Shown here: one piece after another, positions 7,241 through 14,644 of the stretch
Layout: each line of letters begins with the position of its first letter
Numbering within the stretch: position 1 is the first letter of the stretch
DNA from: CAVRZY01 sp963725415
GTDB taxonomy: Bacteria; Acidobacteriota; Terriglobia; Bryobacterales; Bryobacteraceae
Direction of reading: 5' to 3'
Length of the DNA stretch: 15,235 bases
Assembly: GCA_963725415.1 (NCBI GenBank)
Contig: CAVRZY010000151.1
Coordinates: 1 to 15,235, forward strand
Translations under genes and position numbers: made by a program
The notes under the pieces: generated by a model
Told to the model about the DNA's origin: nothing
The model's input: the letters and a program-made list of their open reading frames with translations, nothing else
The model's database searches: none

Positions 7241-10200
7241 ATGAGAAAGAAAGTTGTTACGTTAGCAGTGTCTGTGCTTATCTACGCCAGCCTGGCGGCG
7301 CTCGCGTTCGCGCAGGCGACAGACGGCAACCTGGTTGGAAGCATCACTGACCCGACCGGGGCGGTCATCCCCAACGCCACTATCCAGCTTCTGAACGCCG
7401 ACACGGGAGTCGGCTTCACGGCCAAGGCGGACGACAGCGGGAATTACCGTTTCAACAACATCCCGGTGGGCCGCTACGCGCTGAAAGCCAGCGCCGGCGG
7501 GTTCACCACCGCGACCTTACAGAACATCGCCATCGAGCTGAACAAGACCACGACGGCGAATGTCTCCTTGCAGGTGGGGACGGTCATCACCACCTTGGAG
7601 GTGGGAGAGGCCGCAGCCACCATTGACACGACCACTGCGCAGGTGCAATCCACCTACGAATCCAAGCAAATCGTTAACCTGCCGATCATTGAGACTTCCG
7701 GGGTCATGTTCGGAGCTCTGAATCTGTCTTTGTTGAGCGCCGGGGTGGCCAGCAACGGAGGGGTGGGCCAGGGAACCGGTCCCTCGATCGGGGGGCAGCG
7801 CCCTATGAACAACAACTTCACCATCGAGGGCGTTGACAACAACAACAAAGCCGTCACGGGTCCGCTGGTCTATGTGCCCACCGAGGCCACTGCGGAATTC
7901 ACGCTGTTGCAGAACCAGTTCGCGCCCGAATTCGGCCACTCTTCCGGCGGGCAGTTCAACACTATCGTGAAGAGCGGCACCAACGACCTGCACGGCTCGG
8001 TTTACGAATACTTCCAGAACCGCAACCTGAACGCCCTGGATGAGTCCTTCGCCCGGCAGGGCATCCGCCAGATTCCGCGCTTCGACCAGAACCGCCTGGG
8101 AGCCTCCATCGGGGGCCCGATCCGCAAGAACAAATTGTTCTACTTCGGCAACTTTGAGTACGCCCCGCTGGGGCAGGCTTACACGCTGTCTCCGCCGGTC
8201 TCCGCGCCGACCGCGGAAGGCTTCGCCAAGCTGGCGACGATTCCCGGCCTGTCGCAGACCAACCTGGACGTCTTCAAACAGTTTGTCGCGCCTGCGCCGG
8301 TCGCCAATGACGTGACCAAAGTGAAAGGAGTGGACATTCCGATCGGCATTCTGCCGGTCAGCGGCTCTTACTTCACCAACCAGTACACCGGGGTAGCCAG
8401 CACCGACTACAACATGTCGGAGCGGGACCAGCTTCGGGGGCGATTCGTCTACAACCGGATCGATCAGCTCGACAACCTGGCCAATCTACCAGCCTTCTGG
8501 ACCAACCTGCCCCAACGGTTCTACCTGTTGTCGCTGGGACAGTTCCACACCTTCAATCCCAATCTGACCAACGAGCTGCGGCTGGCCTACAACCGCTTCA
8601 GCCAATACTACGTGGTCCCGCCCTTCAAGTTCCCGGGGCTGGACAAGTTCCCCAACATCCAGTTTGACAACGATCTGGGCTTGCAGCTCGGGCCGGACAG
8701 CAACGCGCCGCAGTACACAGTCCAAAACACCTACCAGTTGGTGGAGAACATCAGTTGGACGAAGAGCAAGCACACCCTGAAGTTCGGTTTTGACGGACGC
8801 AACCTGATTTCGCCTCAGCACTTCATCCAGCGGGAGAGAGGCGACTACAACTACCCCAACCTGGAGGCGTACTTGCTGGACCAGGTACCGGACGACCTGG
8901 CGGAGCGTAACCTGGGCGACACCACCTACTATGGCAACCAGTGGGCGCTGTTCGGGTACGGCAACGACAACTGGCGCCTGCGGCCGAACCTCAGTCTGAA
9001 CCTGGGTTTACGCTACGAGTACACCACCGTGCCGCTCACGCAGAGCTTGCAGAGTCTGAACCACATCTCAGACGTGCCGGGCGTGCTGGTGTTCAATTCC
9101 CCCAAGGCCGCTACGCGCAACTGGGCCCCGCGCATCGGCATCGCCTATTCACCGGGAAAGAGCGGCAACACCTCGATCCGGGCGGGCTTCGGGATGGCGT
9201 ATGACGTGATCTTCGACAACGTTGGAAGCACGGCCTATCCACCGCAATTGAGCGCCACCTTCGACGCCGTCGACTACCCCAACCTGTTCAAGGCGCCGTT
9301 TTTGGCCAACGGCGGAATCCAGCCCGGCAGCATTGCGGCCGGGGGCAACCTGACGCAGGCGGAAGCGCGGGCGGCGACCTCCAGTTTCATTCCCGATCAG
9401 GTACTGCCGTATGCGATCCAGTGGAACGCCGGGGTGCAGCACGTATTCGCCAAAGACTACACCGTCGAGGTGCGCTACCTGGGGACCCGCGGCGTCCACC
9501 TGCTGGTGCAGAACCAGATGGACCGCGTGGCGCCGGTGACCGCCGACCGGAATCTGCCGACCTATCTTCAGATGCCGTCGCAGGCGGAGCTGGACAGGCT
9601 GCCGCTGACGCTGGCGGCGTTGCAAAGCATCTCCAGCAACCCGATCCTGGGGCCGTATGGTTTTTCCAGCCGGATTACCTGGTGGCCGCCCATCGGGAAC
9701 TCTCTCTATAACGGCCTGGCGATGCAGTTGACCCGGCGCTTCTCGCGCGGGATGCAGTTCGTGGGCGCCTATACCTGGAGTCACAACCTGGACGACAGCA
9801 CCGCCACTCATTTCTCCACGGTGCTGACCCCGCGCCGGGAGCAGGACTTCATGAACCTGAGGCCGGACTGGGCCACCTCGGCCTTGGACCGGCGGCAGCG
9901 GCTGACCCTGAGCTGGATCTGGGAGGCGCCCTGGTACAGCCACTCCAATAGCTGGCTGGCCAAGAACCTGCTAGGTAACTGGCGATGGGTCGGGACCTAC
10001 ACCGCCGAATCGCCTGAGTATGCTACGGCGCAGAGCGGCACGGATTCCAACCTGAACGGGGACACGGCAGGTGATCGGACCATTATCAACCCGGCCGGGG
10101 ATGCCCTGAAAGGGAGCGCCGTGACCGCGCTGAAAAACAGCGCCGGGGACATTGTGGCCTACCTGGCGACGGATCCCACGGCCCGCTACATCCAGGCCGG

Positions 10201-10504
10201 GAAGGGCGCCTATGCCAACGGCGGCCGCAATACGCTCGCGACCCGTGGCATCAACAACTTCGACATGTCCTTCGGCAAGCGCTTCGCGATCACCGAGCAC
10301 AAGGCCTTCGAGTTCCGCGGGGATTTTTCGAATTTCTTCAACCACCCGCAGTTCACGCCGGGCTACATCAACTCGGTGCGGCTGACCAGCCAGACCAACA
10401 CACGGGACTTCATGGTTCCGGGCAACCGGACGTTCGCGGCCTGGGACCAGGTGTTCCCGAGCAACGCGCGCACCATCCAGTTGGTGGTGCGCTTCACGTT
10501 CTAG
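7241..10504 (+). CDS. Oar-like TonB-dependent outer-membrane receptor
   Basis: Intact 1,087-residue outer-membrane receptor; substrate unknown. The start is fixed by AGGAGG at 7230-7235 and by the signal peptide that begins there (MRKKVVTLAVSVLIYASLAA, cleavage near AFA|QA at residue 24). The open frame runs further upstream, but that part is intergenic. Residues 28-113 are a carboxypeptidase-regulatory-like domain (GSITDPTGAVIPNATIQLLN, GNYRFNNIPVGRYAL). A plug-like region follows (PSIGGQRPMNNNFTIEGVDN, GGQFNTIVKSGTNDLHGSVY), then a barrel of about 800 residues ending in the typical aromatic C-terminus VVRFTF. It has no cysteine at all, unlike the divergent neighbour. No TonB, ExbB or ExbD gene is near. 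A hairpin repeat follows the stop. Confidence 0.93.
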   Translation: MRKKVVTLAVSVLIYASLAALAFAQATDGNLVGSITDPTGAVIPNATIQLLNADTGVGFTAKADDSGNYRFNNIPVGRYALKASAGGFTTATLQNIAIELNKTTTANVSLQVGTVITTLEVGEAAATIDTTTAQVQSTYESKQIVNLPIIETSGVMFGALNLSLLSAGVASNGGVGQGTGPSIGGQRPMNNNFTIEGVDNNNKAVTGPLVYVPTEATAEFTLLQNQFAPEFGHSSGGQFNTIVKSGTNDLHGSVYEYFQNRNLNALDESFARQGIRQIPRFDQNRLGASIGGPIRKNKLFYFGNFEYAPLGQAYTLSPPVSAPTAEGFAKLATIPGLSQTNLDVFKQFVAPAPVANDVTKVKGVDIPIGILPVSGSYFTNQYTGVASTDYNMSERDQLRGRFVYNRIDQLDNLANLPAFWTNLPQRFYLLSLGQFHTFNPNLTNELRLAYNRFSQYYVVPPFKFPGLDKFPNIQFDNDLGLQLGPDSNAPQYTVQNTYQLVENISWTKSKHTLKFGFDGRNLISPQHFIQRERGDYNYPNLEAYLLDQVPDDLAERNLGDTTYYGNQWALFGYGNDNWRLRPNLSLNLGLRYEYTTVPLTQSLQSLNHISDVPGVLVFNSPKAATRNWAPRIGIAYSPGKSGNTSIRAGFGMAYDVIFDNVGSTAYPPQLSATFDAVDYPNLFKAPFLANGGIQPGSIAAGGNLTQAEARAATSSFIPDQVLPYAIQWNAGVQHVFAKDYTVEVRYLGTRGVHLLVQNQMDRVAPVTADRNLPTYLQMPSQAELDRLPLTLAALQSISSNPILGPYGFSSRITWWPPIGNSLYNGLAMQLTRRFSRGMQFVGAYTWSHNLDDSTATHFSTVLTPRREQDFMNLRPDWATSALDRRQRLTLSWIWEAPWYSHSNSWLAKNLLGNWRWVGTYTAESPEYATAQSGTDSNLNGDTAGDRTIINPAGDALKGSAVTALKNSAGDIVAYLATDPTARYIQAGKGAYANGGRNTLATRGINNFDMSFGKRFAITEHKAFEFRGDFSNFFNHPQFTPGYINSVRLTSQTNTRDFMVPGNRTFAAWDQVFPSNARTIQLVVRFTF

Positions 10505-10514
10505 CGACAGCGGA

Positions 10515-10582
10515 GTTTCGCGCAAAGACGCCAAGCGCGCACAGGTTTCCTGTGCGCATGCTTCGCGTTCTTTGCGCGAAAC
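10515..10582. repeat. Palindromic GCAAAGACGC-type intergenic repeat, copy 2
   Basis: Near-perfect hairpin. The outer arms 10515-10528 and 10569-10582 (GTTTCGCGCAAAGA) match over 14 bp. A middle CGC and AAGC pair across one mismatch, and the inner GCGCACAGG/CCTGTGCGC stem (10537-10545 with 10549-10557) closes a TTT loop. It fills the 82-bp gap between two convergent stop codons, so it may stop transcription in both directions, although no T-run follows. It is related to 1000-1092. Confidence 0.88.
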
Positions 10583-10586
10583 GTTC

Positions 10587-10958
10587 TTAGGTGAGGCCGC
10601 CTAGGCCCTGGGTCTTGAACTCGTACCGGTCGATGATGATGGCCGCGCTTCCGTTGGCGCCCCGGACCACCCGGCCGGCCACCACCAGCTTGAGCGGGCA
10701 CTTGTGGTCCAGTTGCGCCGGCCAGTTGACGGAGACCTCCAGGCGGTCCCCGATGTGGACATCGCGCTCCGTGCTGAACAGCACCCCGGTCGAGCTTATG
10801 TTCAGGGTCTTGCCCGTCCCAGTCTCGACGGAGTTCTTGTTGAGAACCCTATAGCGGACTTCCTGCTCGATGGGAAAGCGAACCGCGCTCCGGCGCTCGG
10901 CTGTAGGTATTGCCGCCGCTAATCCGGGTTGCATCGCGGTTCGTGATCCTTCCGGCAT
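10587..10958 (-). CDS. Stand-alone PilZ-domain protein, probable c-di-GMP receptor
   Basis: Small cytoplasmic protein (123 residues from the ATG at 10958), almost entirely one PilZ domain. Both ligand motifs are present: the RRxxxR element in ERRSAVRFP (R22, R23, R27) and NISSTG (N53 to G58), matching the [D/N]xSxxG consensus. It should therefore still bind cyclic di-GMP. There is no membrane segment or fused output domain, so it would act by contacting a partner. The start is unsure: the ATG at 10958 lacks a clear ribosome-binding site, and an ATG at 10934 gives a protein 8 residues shorter with the same domain. It is divergent from the RidA gene (about 100-bp spacer) and convergent with the receptor. 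Confidence 0.85.
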   Translation of the reverse strand: MPEGSRTAMQPGLAAAIPTAERRSAVRFPIEQEVRYRVLNKNSVETGTGKTLNISSTGVLFSTERDVHIGDRLEVSVNWPAQLDHKCPLKLVVAGRVVRGANGSAAIIIDRYEFKTQGLGGLT

Positions 10959-11049
10959 GCATTTCTAATGATGCGACCGAACTGGCCGGCCCGCCATAGC
11001 CGAAAGGTTTCAATTCCGCGTAGCCGGTATGTACCATCTCCTCGCGCCT

Positions 11050-11053
11050 GGAG
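11050..11053 (+). promoter_or_regulatory. Ribosome-binding site that sets the RidA-like start
   Basis: GGAG sits four bases before the ATG at 11058. The in-frame ATG at 10968 would overlap the promoter zone of the divergent PilZ gene and put about 30 unrelated residues before the signal sequence. The ATG at 11067 would be 13 bases from this site. Confidence 0.6.
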
Positions 11054-11057
11054 TACC

Positions 11058-11513
11058 ATGCCAAATATGAATCTAACAAAACCCGACACGCTTGTCTTGA
11101 TCCTGGTCCTGGCCGCCGGATGCCTCTGCGCGGACAAGAGGGTCATTCAGCCCCAGGAGTTTCCTAAGGGACGACCCTTCAGCCCTGGTCTCCTGGTGGA
11201 CGGGACCCTGTACGTCTCCGGTCAGGTGGGCCAGGAACTGAAGACCGGAAAGATCCCCGAGCAGTTTGAGGCCGAGGTGAAGCAGTGCCTCGACGATATC
11301 GGGATCATCCTCAAAGAAGCCGGAATGGGCTTTGAAGACGTCGTTTCAGTCCAGGTCTATCTGACCGACATGGACCTGTTCCAACGCATGAACGCAGTCT
11401 ACACCACGTTTTTCAAAGAGCCTCGCCCCACCCGCACCACCGTAGGAGTCACCAGGTTGGCGGGACCGGCCCGGCTAGAGATCACGGTGACTGCCCGAAA
11501 GGCAAAGAACTGA
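11058..11513 (+). CDS. Exported RidA/YjgF-family protein, possible lipoprotein
   Basis: 151-residue protein. A hydrophobic N-terminus (TLVLILVLAAGC, residues 11-22) precedes a RidA/YjgF/UK114 domain (about 38-148). Cytosolic RidA enzymes hydrolyse reactive enamine/imine intermediates; the domain here keeps YVSGQ (52-56) and the arginine in PTRTTV (R126), matching the conserved active-site Arg. The leader carries a lipobox-like LAAGC (C22 would be lipidated) or could be cut after CLCA by signal peptidase I. Either way the protein is predicted outside the cytoplasm, where the canonical substrate is not expected, so the substrate is unknown. Its stop is 19 bp from the stop of convergent rarA, with no clear terminator in between. 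Confidence 0.88.
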   Translation: MPNMNLTKPDTLVLILVLAAGCLCADKRVIQPQEFPKGRPFSPGLLVDGTLYVSGQVGQELKTGKIPEQFEAEVKQCLDDIGIILKEAGMGFEDVVSVQVYLTDMDLFQRMNAVYTTFFKEPRPTRTTVGVTRLAGPARLEITVTARKAKN

Positions 11514-11532
11514 CTACTCGCTGGGGAAGCGA

Positions 11533-12858
11533 TCACGAACCGCCCCCCGCGCGAAGCTTCCGTATCTCCTCCAGGCGCTCGGCGATTCGTTTCTCGATCC
11601 CACGCTCGGTGGGGAAGTAGTATCGCCGCCCGGCCAGCGAAGGCGGCAGGCACTCCATGTCCGGAAGCGCGTCCTCAAATTGGTGGGCGTGCTGGTAGCC
11701 TTTGCCGTAGTCCCACTCTCCCATCAAAGTGGTGACAGGATTGCGCAGATGCAGCGGGACGGGCTCGGCCACGGTGCGCTCGACGTCTTCCTGGACGCGG
11801 TTCAGGGCCTGGTAGGCCGCATCGGACTTGGGCGCCACCGATAGATAGATGGCGGCCTGCGCCAGGGCCTGGTCGCCTTCCGGGATGCCCAGGAAGTGTA
11901 CCGCCTGCATGGCCGCCACGGCCTGCTCCAGCGCCCTGGGGTCGGCCAGGCCGATGTCCTCGATCGCCATCCGCATCAACCGCCGGGCTATGTAAAGCCG
12001 GTCCTCGCCCGCCTCCAGCATCCTGGCCAGCCAGTACAGCGCCGCATCCACGTCGCTGGAGCGCACCGATTTGTGCAGGGCCGAGATCAGGTTGTAGTGC
12101 TCCTCGCCCGCCTTGTCGTATAGCAGCACCTTGCGCTGGATGGCGTCTTCAACCGCCTGCCTGGACAGTTGTTTGCCCGGGGAAGCAGCCACGGCCGCTT
12201 CCAGGGTGTTGTAGGCCGCCCGCGCATCGCCGTTGGCGAAAATCGCGATCTGCTGGAGCAACTCCGCCGGAGCTTCCATCTGCAATTGACCCAGGCCGCG
12301 GTCCGCATCTTTCAGCGCCCGCACCAGCAGCTTTTCGATCTCCTCCGGCGTCAGGGCGCGCAGCGCGTACACTTTGGCGCGCGACAGCAGGGGCGAGATC
12401 ACCTCAAAGGAGGGATTCTCGGTGGTGGCCCCGATCAGCGTGATGTCGCCGCGCTCCACATACGGTAGAAAGGCATCCTGCTGGGCCTTGTTGAAGCGGT
12501 GGATCTCATCGATGAAAACCAAGGTGCGACGCCCCAGGTGCCGGTTGCGCTGCGCCTCTGCCATCACCGCCTTGACTTCCTTGATGCCGCTCAGGACCGC
12601 GGAGAAGGGGACGAAATCGCAGCGCGTCAGACGTGCAAGCAGCCGCGCCAGGGTGGTCTTGCCCACCCCCGGAGGCCCCCACAGAATCATCGAGATCAGC
12701 TCGTCCCGCTCCAGTTGCGTGCGCAGGGGCTTCCCCGGACCCAGGATGTGCTCCTGGCCCATGAAGTCTTCCAGCCGCTCCGGCCGCATCCGGTCGGCCA
12801 GGGGCCGCCCCAGGTCGGGTGGCGGGGGAGGCGGCGGGCTGGTGTCAAACAGGCTCAT
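11533..12858 (-). CDS. rarA: Replication-associated recombination protein A (RarA/MgsA AAA+ ATPase)
   Basis: 441-residue cytosolic AAA+ ATPase related to clamp loaders, acting at stalled replication forks (Mgs1/WRNIP1 family). From the ATG at 12858: Walker A GPPGVGKT (61-68), Walker B LVFIDEIHRF (113-122), sensor-1 region GATTENPSF (143-151), then the arginine-finger region (LLSRAKVYAL) and the family's C-terminal tetramerisation region. Length is normal. A GTG at 12867 would add only three residues; MSLFD suits the family better. A run of eight residues that are mostly proline (7-14) links the N-terminal MSLFDT to the ATPase. The start is 15 bp after the stop of the upstream methyltransferase, so the two are probably cotranscribed. 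Confidence 0.95.
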   Translation of the reverse strand: MSLFDTSPPPPPPPDLGRPLADRMRPERLEDFMGQEHILGPGKPLRTQLERDELISMILWGPPGVGKTTLARLLARLTRCDFVPFSAVLSGIKEVKAVMAEAQRNRHLGRRTLVFIDEIHRFNKAQQDAFLPYVERGDITLIGATTENPSFEVISPLLSRAKVYALRALTPEEIEKLLVRALKDADRGLGQLQMEAPAELLQQIAIFANGDARAAYNTLEAAVAASPGKQLSRQAVEDAIQRKVLLYDKAGEEHYNLISALHKSVRSSDVDAALYWLARMLEAGEDRLYIARRLMRMAIEDIGLADPRALEQAVAAMQAVHFLGIPEGDQALAQAAIYLSVAPKSDAAYQALNRVQEDVERTVAEPVPLHLRNPVTTLMGEWDYGKGYQHAHQFEDALPDMECLPPSLAGRRYYFPTERGIEKRIAERLEEIRKLRAGGGS

Positions 12859-12873
12859 ACCACCCACGCCCCG

Positions 12874-13668
12874 CTACTGTTTCAGCATCCTCTGCCGCCG
12901 CGCTTCGTAGAGCAGAATCCCGGCCGCCATGGCCGCATTCAGCGACTCTACCCCAGTCATCGGAATCCGCAGGTCCAGGGCCCCGGAACGCAATTTTTCG
13001 GTCACCCCGCGCCCTTCGCTACCGATAATGAGGGCGCATTTCCGGCTCAGGTCCACGTCGTTCAAGCTCTTCTTGCCGGAGGGCATGGCGGCATACAGGT
13101 CCAAACGGCGCTGCTCCAGGGCCGCCCGAGCCAGGGTCGCATCCAGGCCCGCCACCAGGGGCACCCGGAACAACGAGCCCGCAGAGGCGCGCACCGCCTT
13201 GGGATTGTATGGACTGACGGTTCCCTTCAGGAACAGCACCCCGGTCGCGCCGAAGGCTTCTCCAGCCCGCAGGATGGCCCCAGCGTTGCCCGGATCCTGC
13301 ACTCCATCCAAGACCACCACCAGCGGCTTGCCGCGGAACAGTTGCTCCAGCGTCCAGCGCGGCGGCCGCACCAGCGCCATCACACCTTGCGTGGACTCGG
13401 TCCCGGAAACCTCCCGAAACAGGGCATCCGCCAGCACCATCACGCGCAGGCCCTGGAGACGGCGTACGTGGCTTTCCACCGCCGACCGGACCGACTCGGC
13501 CGCCAGCACCGCCTCCACCGGGCAGTCGCTCCGCAGAGCTTCTTCCAGCAGATGGAAGCTCTCCGCCACGCACAGGCCCTCACGGGTCAGCGTCCCCCGC
13601 ACTATGGCCCGCCTGACCTCCTTGAGCCAGGGGTTGGCCGGGCTGGTCAGTATTTCTGTCTTGCTCAT
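12874..13668 (-). CDS. SpoU/TrmH-family RNA 2'-O-methyltransferase
   Basis: 264-residue SAM-dependent RNA ribose methyltransferase with a knotted (SPOUT) fold. An N-terminal substrate-binding domain (about 1-100; NPWLKEVRR and CVAESFHLLEEAL are typical of the RlmB/TsnR side) precedes the catalytic domain. All three SpoU motifs are present: LDGVQDPGNAGAILRAGEAF (120-139, with N128 and R134), ALIIGSEGRGV (212-222) and IPMTGVESLNAAMAAG (235-250). It probably modifies 23S rRNA, but the exact nucleotide cannot be told from sequence alone. First gene of a two-gene unit with rarA. The hairpin at 13678-13720 lies just upstream of the ATG; no clear promoter is visible. Confidence 0.92.
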   Translation of the reverse strand: MSKTEILTSPANPWLKEVRRAIVRGTLTREGLCVAESFHLLEEALRSDCPVEAVLAAESVRSAVESHVRRLQGLRVMVLADALFREVSGTESTQGVMALVRPPRWTLEQLFRGKPLVVVLDGVQDPGNAGAILRAGEAFGATGVLFLKGTVSPYNPKAVRASAGSLFRVPLVAGLDATLARAALEQRRLDLYAAMPSGKKSLNDVDLSRKCALIIGSEGRGVTEKLRSGALDLRIPMTGVESLNAAMAAGILLYEARRQRMLKQ

Positions 13669-13677
13669 CGTAAACTA

Positions 13678-13720
13678 GGGACAGGCTACGCTGTCCCTCG
13701 TGGACCGCGTAGCCTGTCCC
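13678..13720. repeat. 14-bp inverted repeat in a divergent promoter gap
   Basis: GGGACAGGCTACGC (13678-13691) is exactly mirrored at 13707-13720, with a 15-nt loop. TGTCCC at 13692-13697 can also pair with the first six bases, so two alternative hairpins are possible. It occupies most of the 60 bp between the methyltransferase and ydcF-like starts. Both arms contain the heptamer GTAGCCT, which is also repeated at 14617-14644. Confidence 0.75.
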
Positions 13721-13728
13721 ACTCTACC

Positions 13729-14316
13729 ATGAGACGAGCCTTGTGGATCACATTACTGGCCGCCCTGGCCGTGACGGCAGCTTGGGTGGTCCAGGTGGCC
13801 ATCCAGATCCGGCGCCAGTCCACCATCGACGAAGCGCGCCGGGCCGACGTGATCCTGATCCTGGGTGCAGCCGAGTACAGTGGCCGGCCATCCCCGGTGC
13901 TGAAGGCCCGGCTCGACTACGGCCTCGAGCTGTTCCGGCGCAACCTGGCGCCCCGCATCCTCACCACCGGCGGGGCCGGCGGAGATCCACGCTTCACCGA
14001 AGGCGAGGTGGCCCGCAATTACCTCATTCAGAACGGTGTTCCCTCCGAGGCTATCATCGTCGAGGTGGAGGGTGAGAGCACCATGCACAGCACCGCCGCG
14101 GCCGCCGAGATCATGCGCCGGATGGGCCTGAAATCCTGCCTGGTGGTCAGCGACGGCTACCACATCTTCCGCGCCAAAAAGATGCTCCAGGCCCGGGGCC
14201 TGGAAGTCTACGGCTCCCCTCGTCCCGCCGCCCCCCGCAGCGATGCCCGCCAGTGGTGGCTCTACCTCCGCCAGGCCGTCGGCTACGTGCTTTGGACGGT
14301 GGGAATCAGGGTCTAG
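13729..14316 (+). CDS. YdcF/SanA/ElyC-family (DUF218) membrane-anchored protein
   Basis: 195-residue protein with one N-terminal membrane segment (about residues 4-22) and a DUF218 domain (about 38-165). Family signatures: ADVILILGAA (39-48), PRILTTGG (75-82), GESTMHSTAAAAEIM (115-129) and CLVVSDGYHIFRAKKM (137-152). Relatives are implicated in envelope integrity (SanA, ElyC) or bind adenosyl-methionine (YdcF); the exact role here is unknown. The ATG at 13729 is chosen because the membrane anchor begins there. No good ribosome-binding site precedes it, and a hairpin repeat ends eight bases upstream. The longer open frame upstream is antisense to the methyltransferase. The TAG stop opens a heptamer repeat array. 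Confidence 0.88.
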   Translation: MRRALWITLLAALAVTAAWVVQVAIQIRRQSTIDEARRADVILILGAAEYSGRPSPVLKARLDYGLELFRRNLAPRILTTGGAGGDPRFTEGEVARNYLIQNGVPSEAIIVEVEGESTMHSTAAAAEIMRRMGLKSCLVVSDGYHIFRAKKMLQARGLEVYGSPRPAAPRSDARQWWLYLRQAVGYVLWTVGIRV

Positions 14317-14350
14317 GAGCTTGTAGCGTGTAGCTAGTAGCTTGTAGCCC
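14316..14350 (+). repeat. Heptanucleotide tandem array (GTAGCNN), left copy
   Basis: Five back-to-back heptamers: GGAGCTT, GTAGCGT, GTAGCTA, GTAGCTT, GTAGCCC. The first base of the array is the last base of the TAG stop of the ydcF-like gene. It ends exactly where the MITE-like inverted repeat begins. Confidence 0.75.
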
Positions 14351-14516
14351 AATGTCATTTAGTTTTCCCACCACCGCACATCTCGGCCCCCTGTGGGGCG
14401 GCTCCCCGAGCCGCCGCCGGCGGCCCCCTGGCCGGCGTTTTCCAGCCCCACCGGGAGCCGACCAGGGGGTCGGCTCGCAGGCCAGGAGGCCCGCCCCAGG
14501 AAAACTACATGACATT
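14351..14516. mobile_element. MITE-like element, 166 bp, no coding capacity
   Basis: 18-bp terminal inverted repeats, 14351-14368 and 14499-14516 (AATGTCATTTAGTTTTCC), match at 17 of 18 positions. The interior is GC-rich with two perfect hairpins: GGCGGCTC/GAGCCGCC (14397-14415) and GAGCCGACC/GGTCGGCTC (14455-14476). A 12-bp near-direct repeat, AGCT(T/G)GTAGCCC, flanks it at 14339-14350 and 14518-14529 (11 of 12), resembling a target-site duplication. Alternatively it is a REP/BIME-like repeat acting as a bidirectional terminator between the convergent ydcF-like and LytTR genes. Confidence 0.6.
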
Positions 14517-14529
14517 GAGCTGGTAGCCC

Positions 14530-14616
14530 GTTGCACGGGAGAATACGGTCGAATCACCGGTAGTCGGCTCCCCAGGGAACGCGAGCCTGCGAATTCCGCG
14601 GACACTCCCAAACCAG
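14530..14616. other. Intergenic remainder with no recognised feature
   Basis: The stretch between the MITE-like element's flank and the right heptamer array contains no gene, promoter or repeat that I can support. Confidence 0.5.
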
Positions 14617-14644
14617 AAGCCACAGGCTACAGGCTACAGGCTAG
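14617..14644 (-). repeat. Heptanucleotide tandem array (GTAGCCT), right copy
   Basis: On the minus strand: CTAGCCT, GTAGCCT, GTAGCCT, GTGGCTT, four heptamers in register. The TAG in the first unit is the stop codon of the LytTR gene. It has the same unit family as the array at 14316-14350, in opposite orientation. Confidence 0.75.

Noticed and set aside
12499..13728. Upstream extension of the ydcF-like frame
   Set aside because: The extra 400 residues are antisense to rarA and the methyltransferase. The membrane anchor begins at the ATG at 13729.
14316..14644. CRISPR-like repeats
   Set aside because: Units are 7 bp and directly tandem, without spacers, and there are no cas genes. These are simple heptamer arrays.
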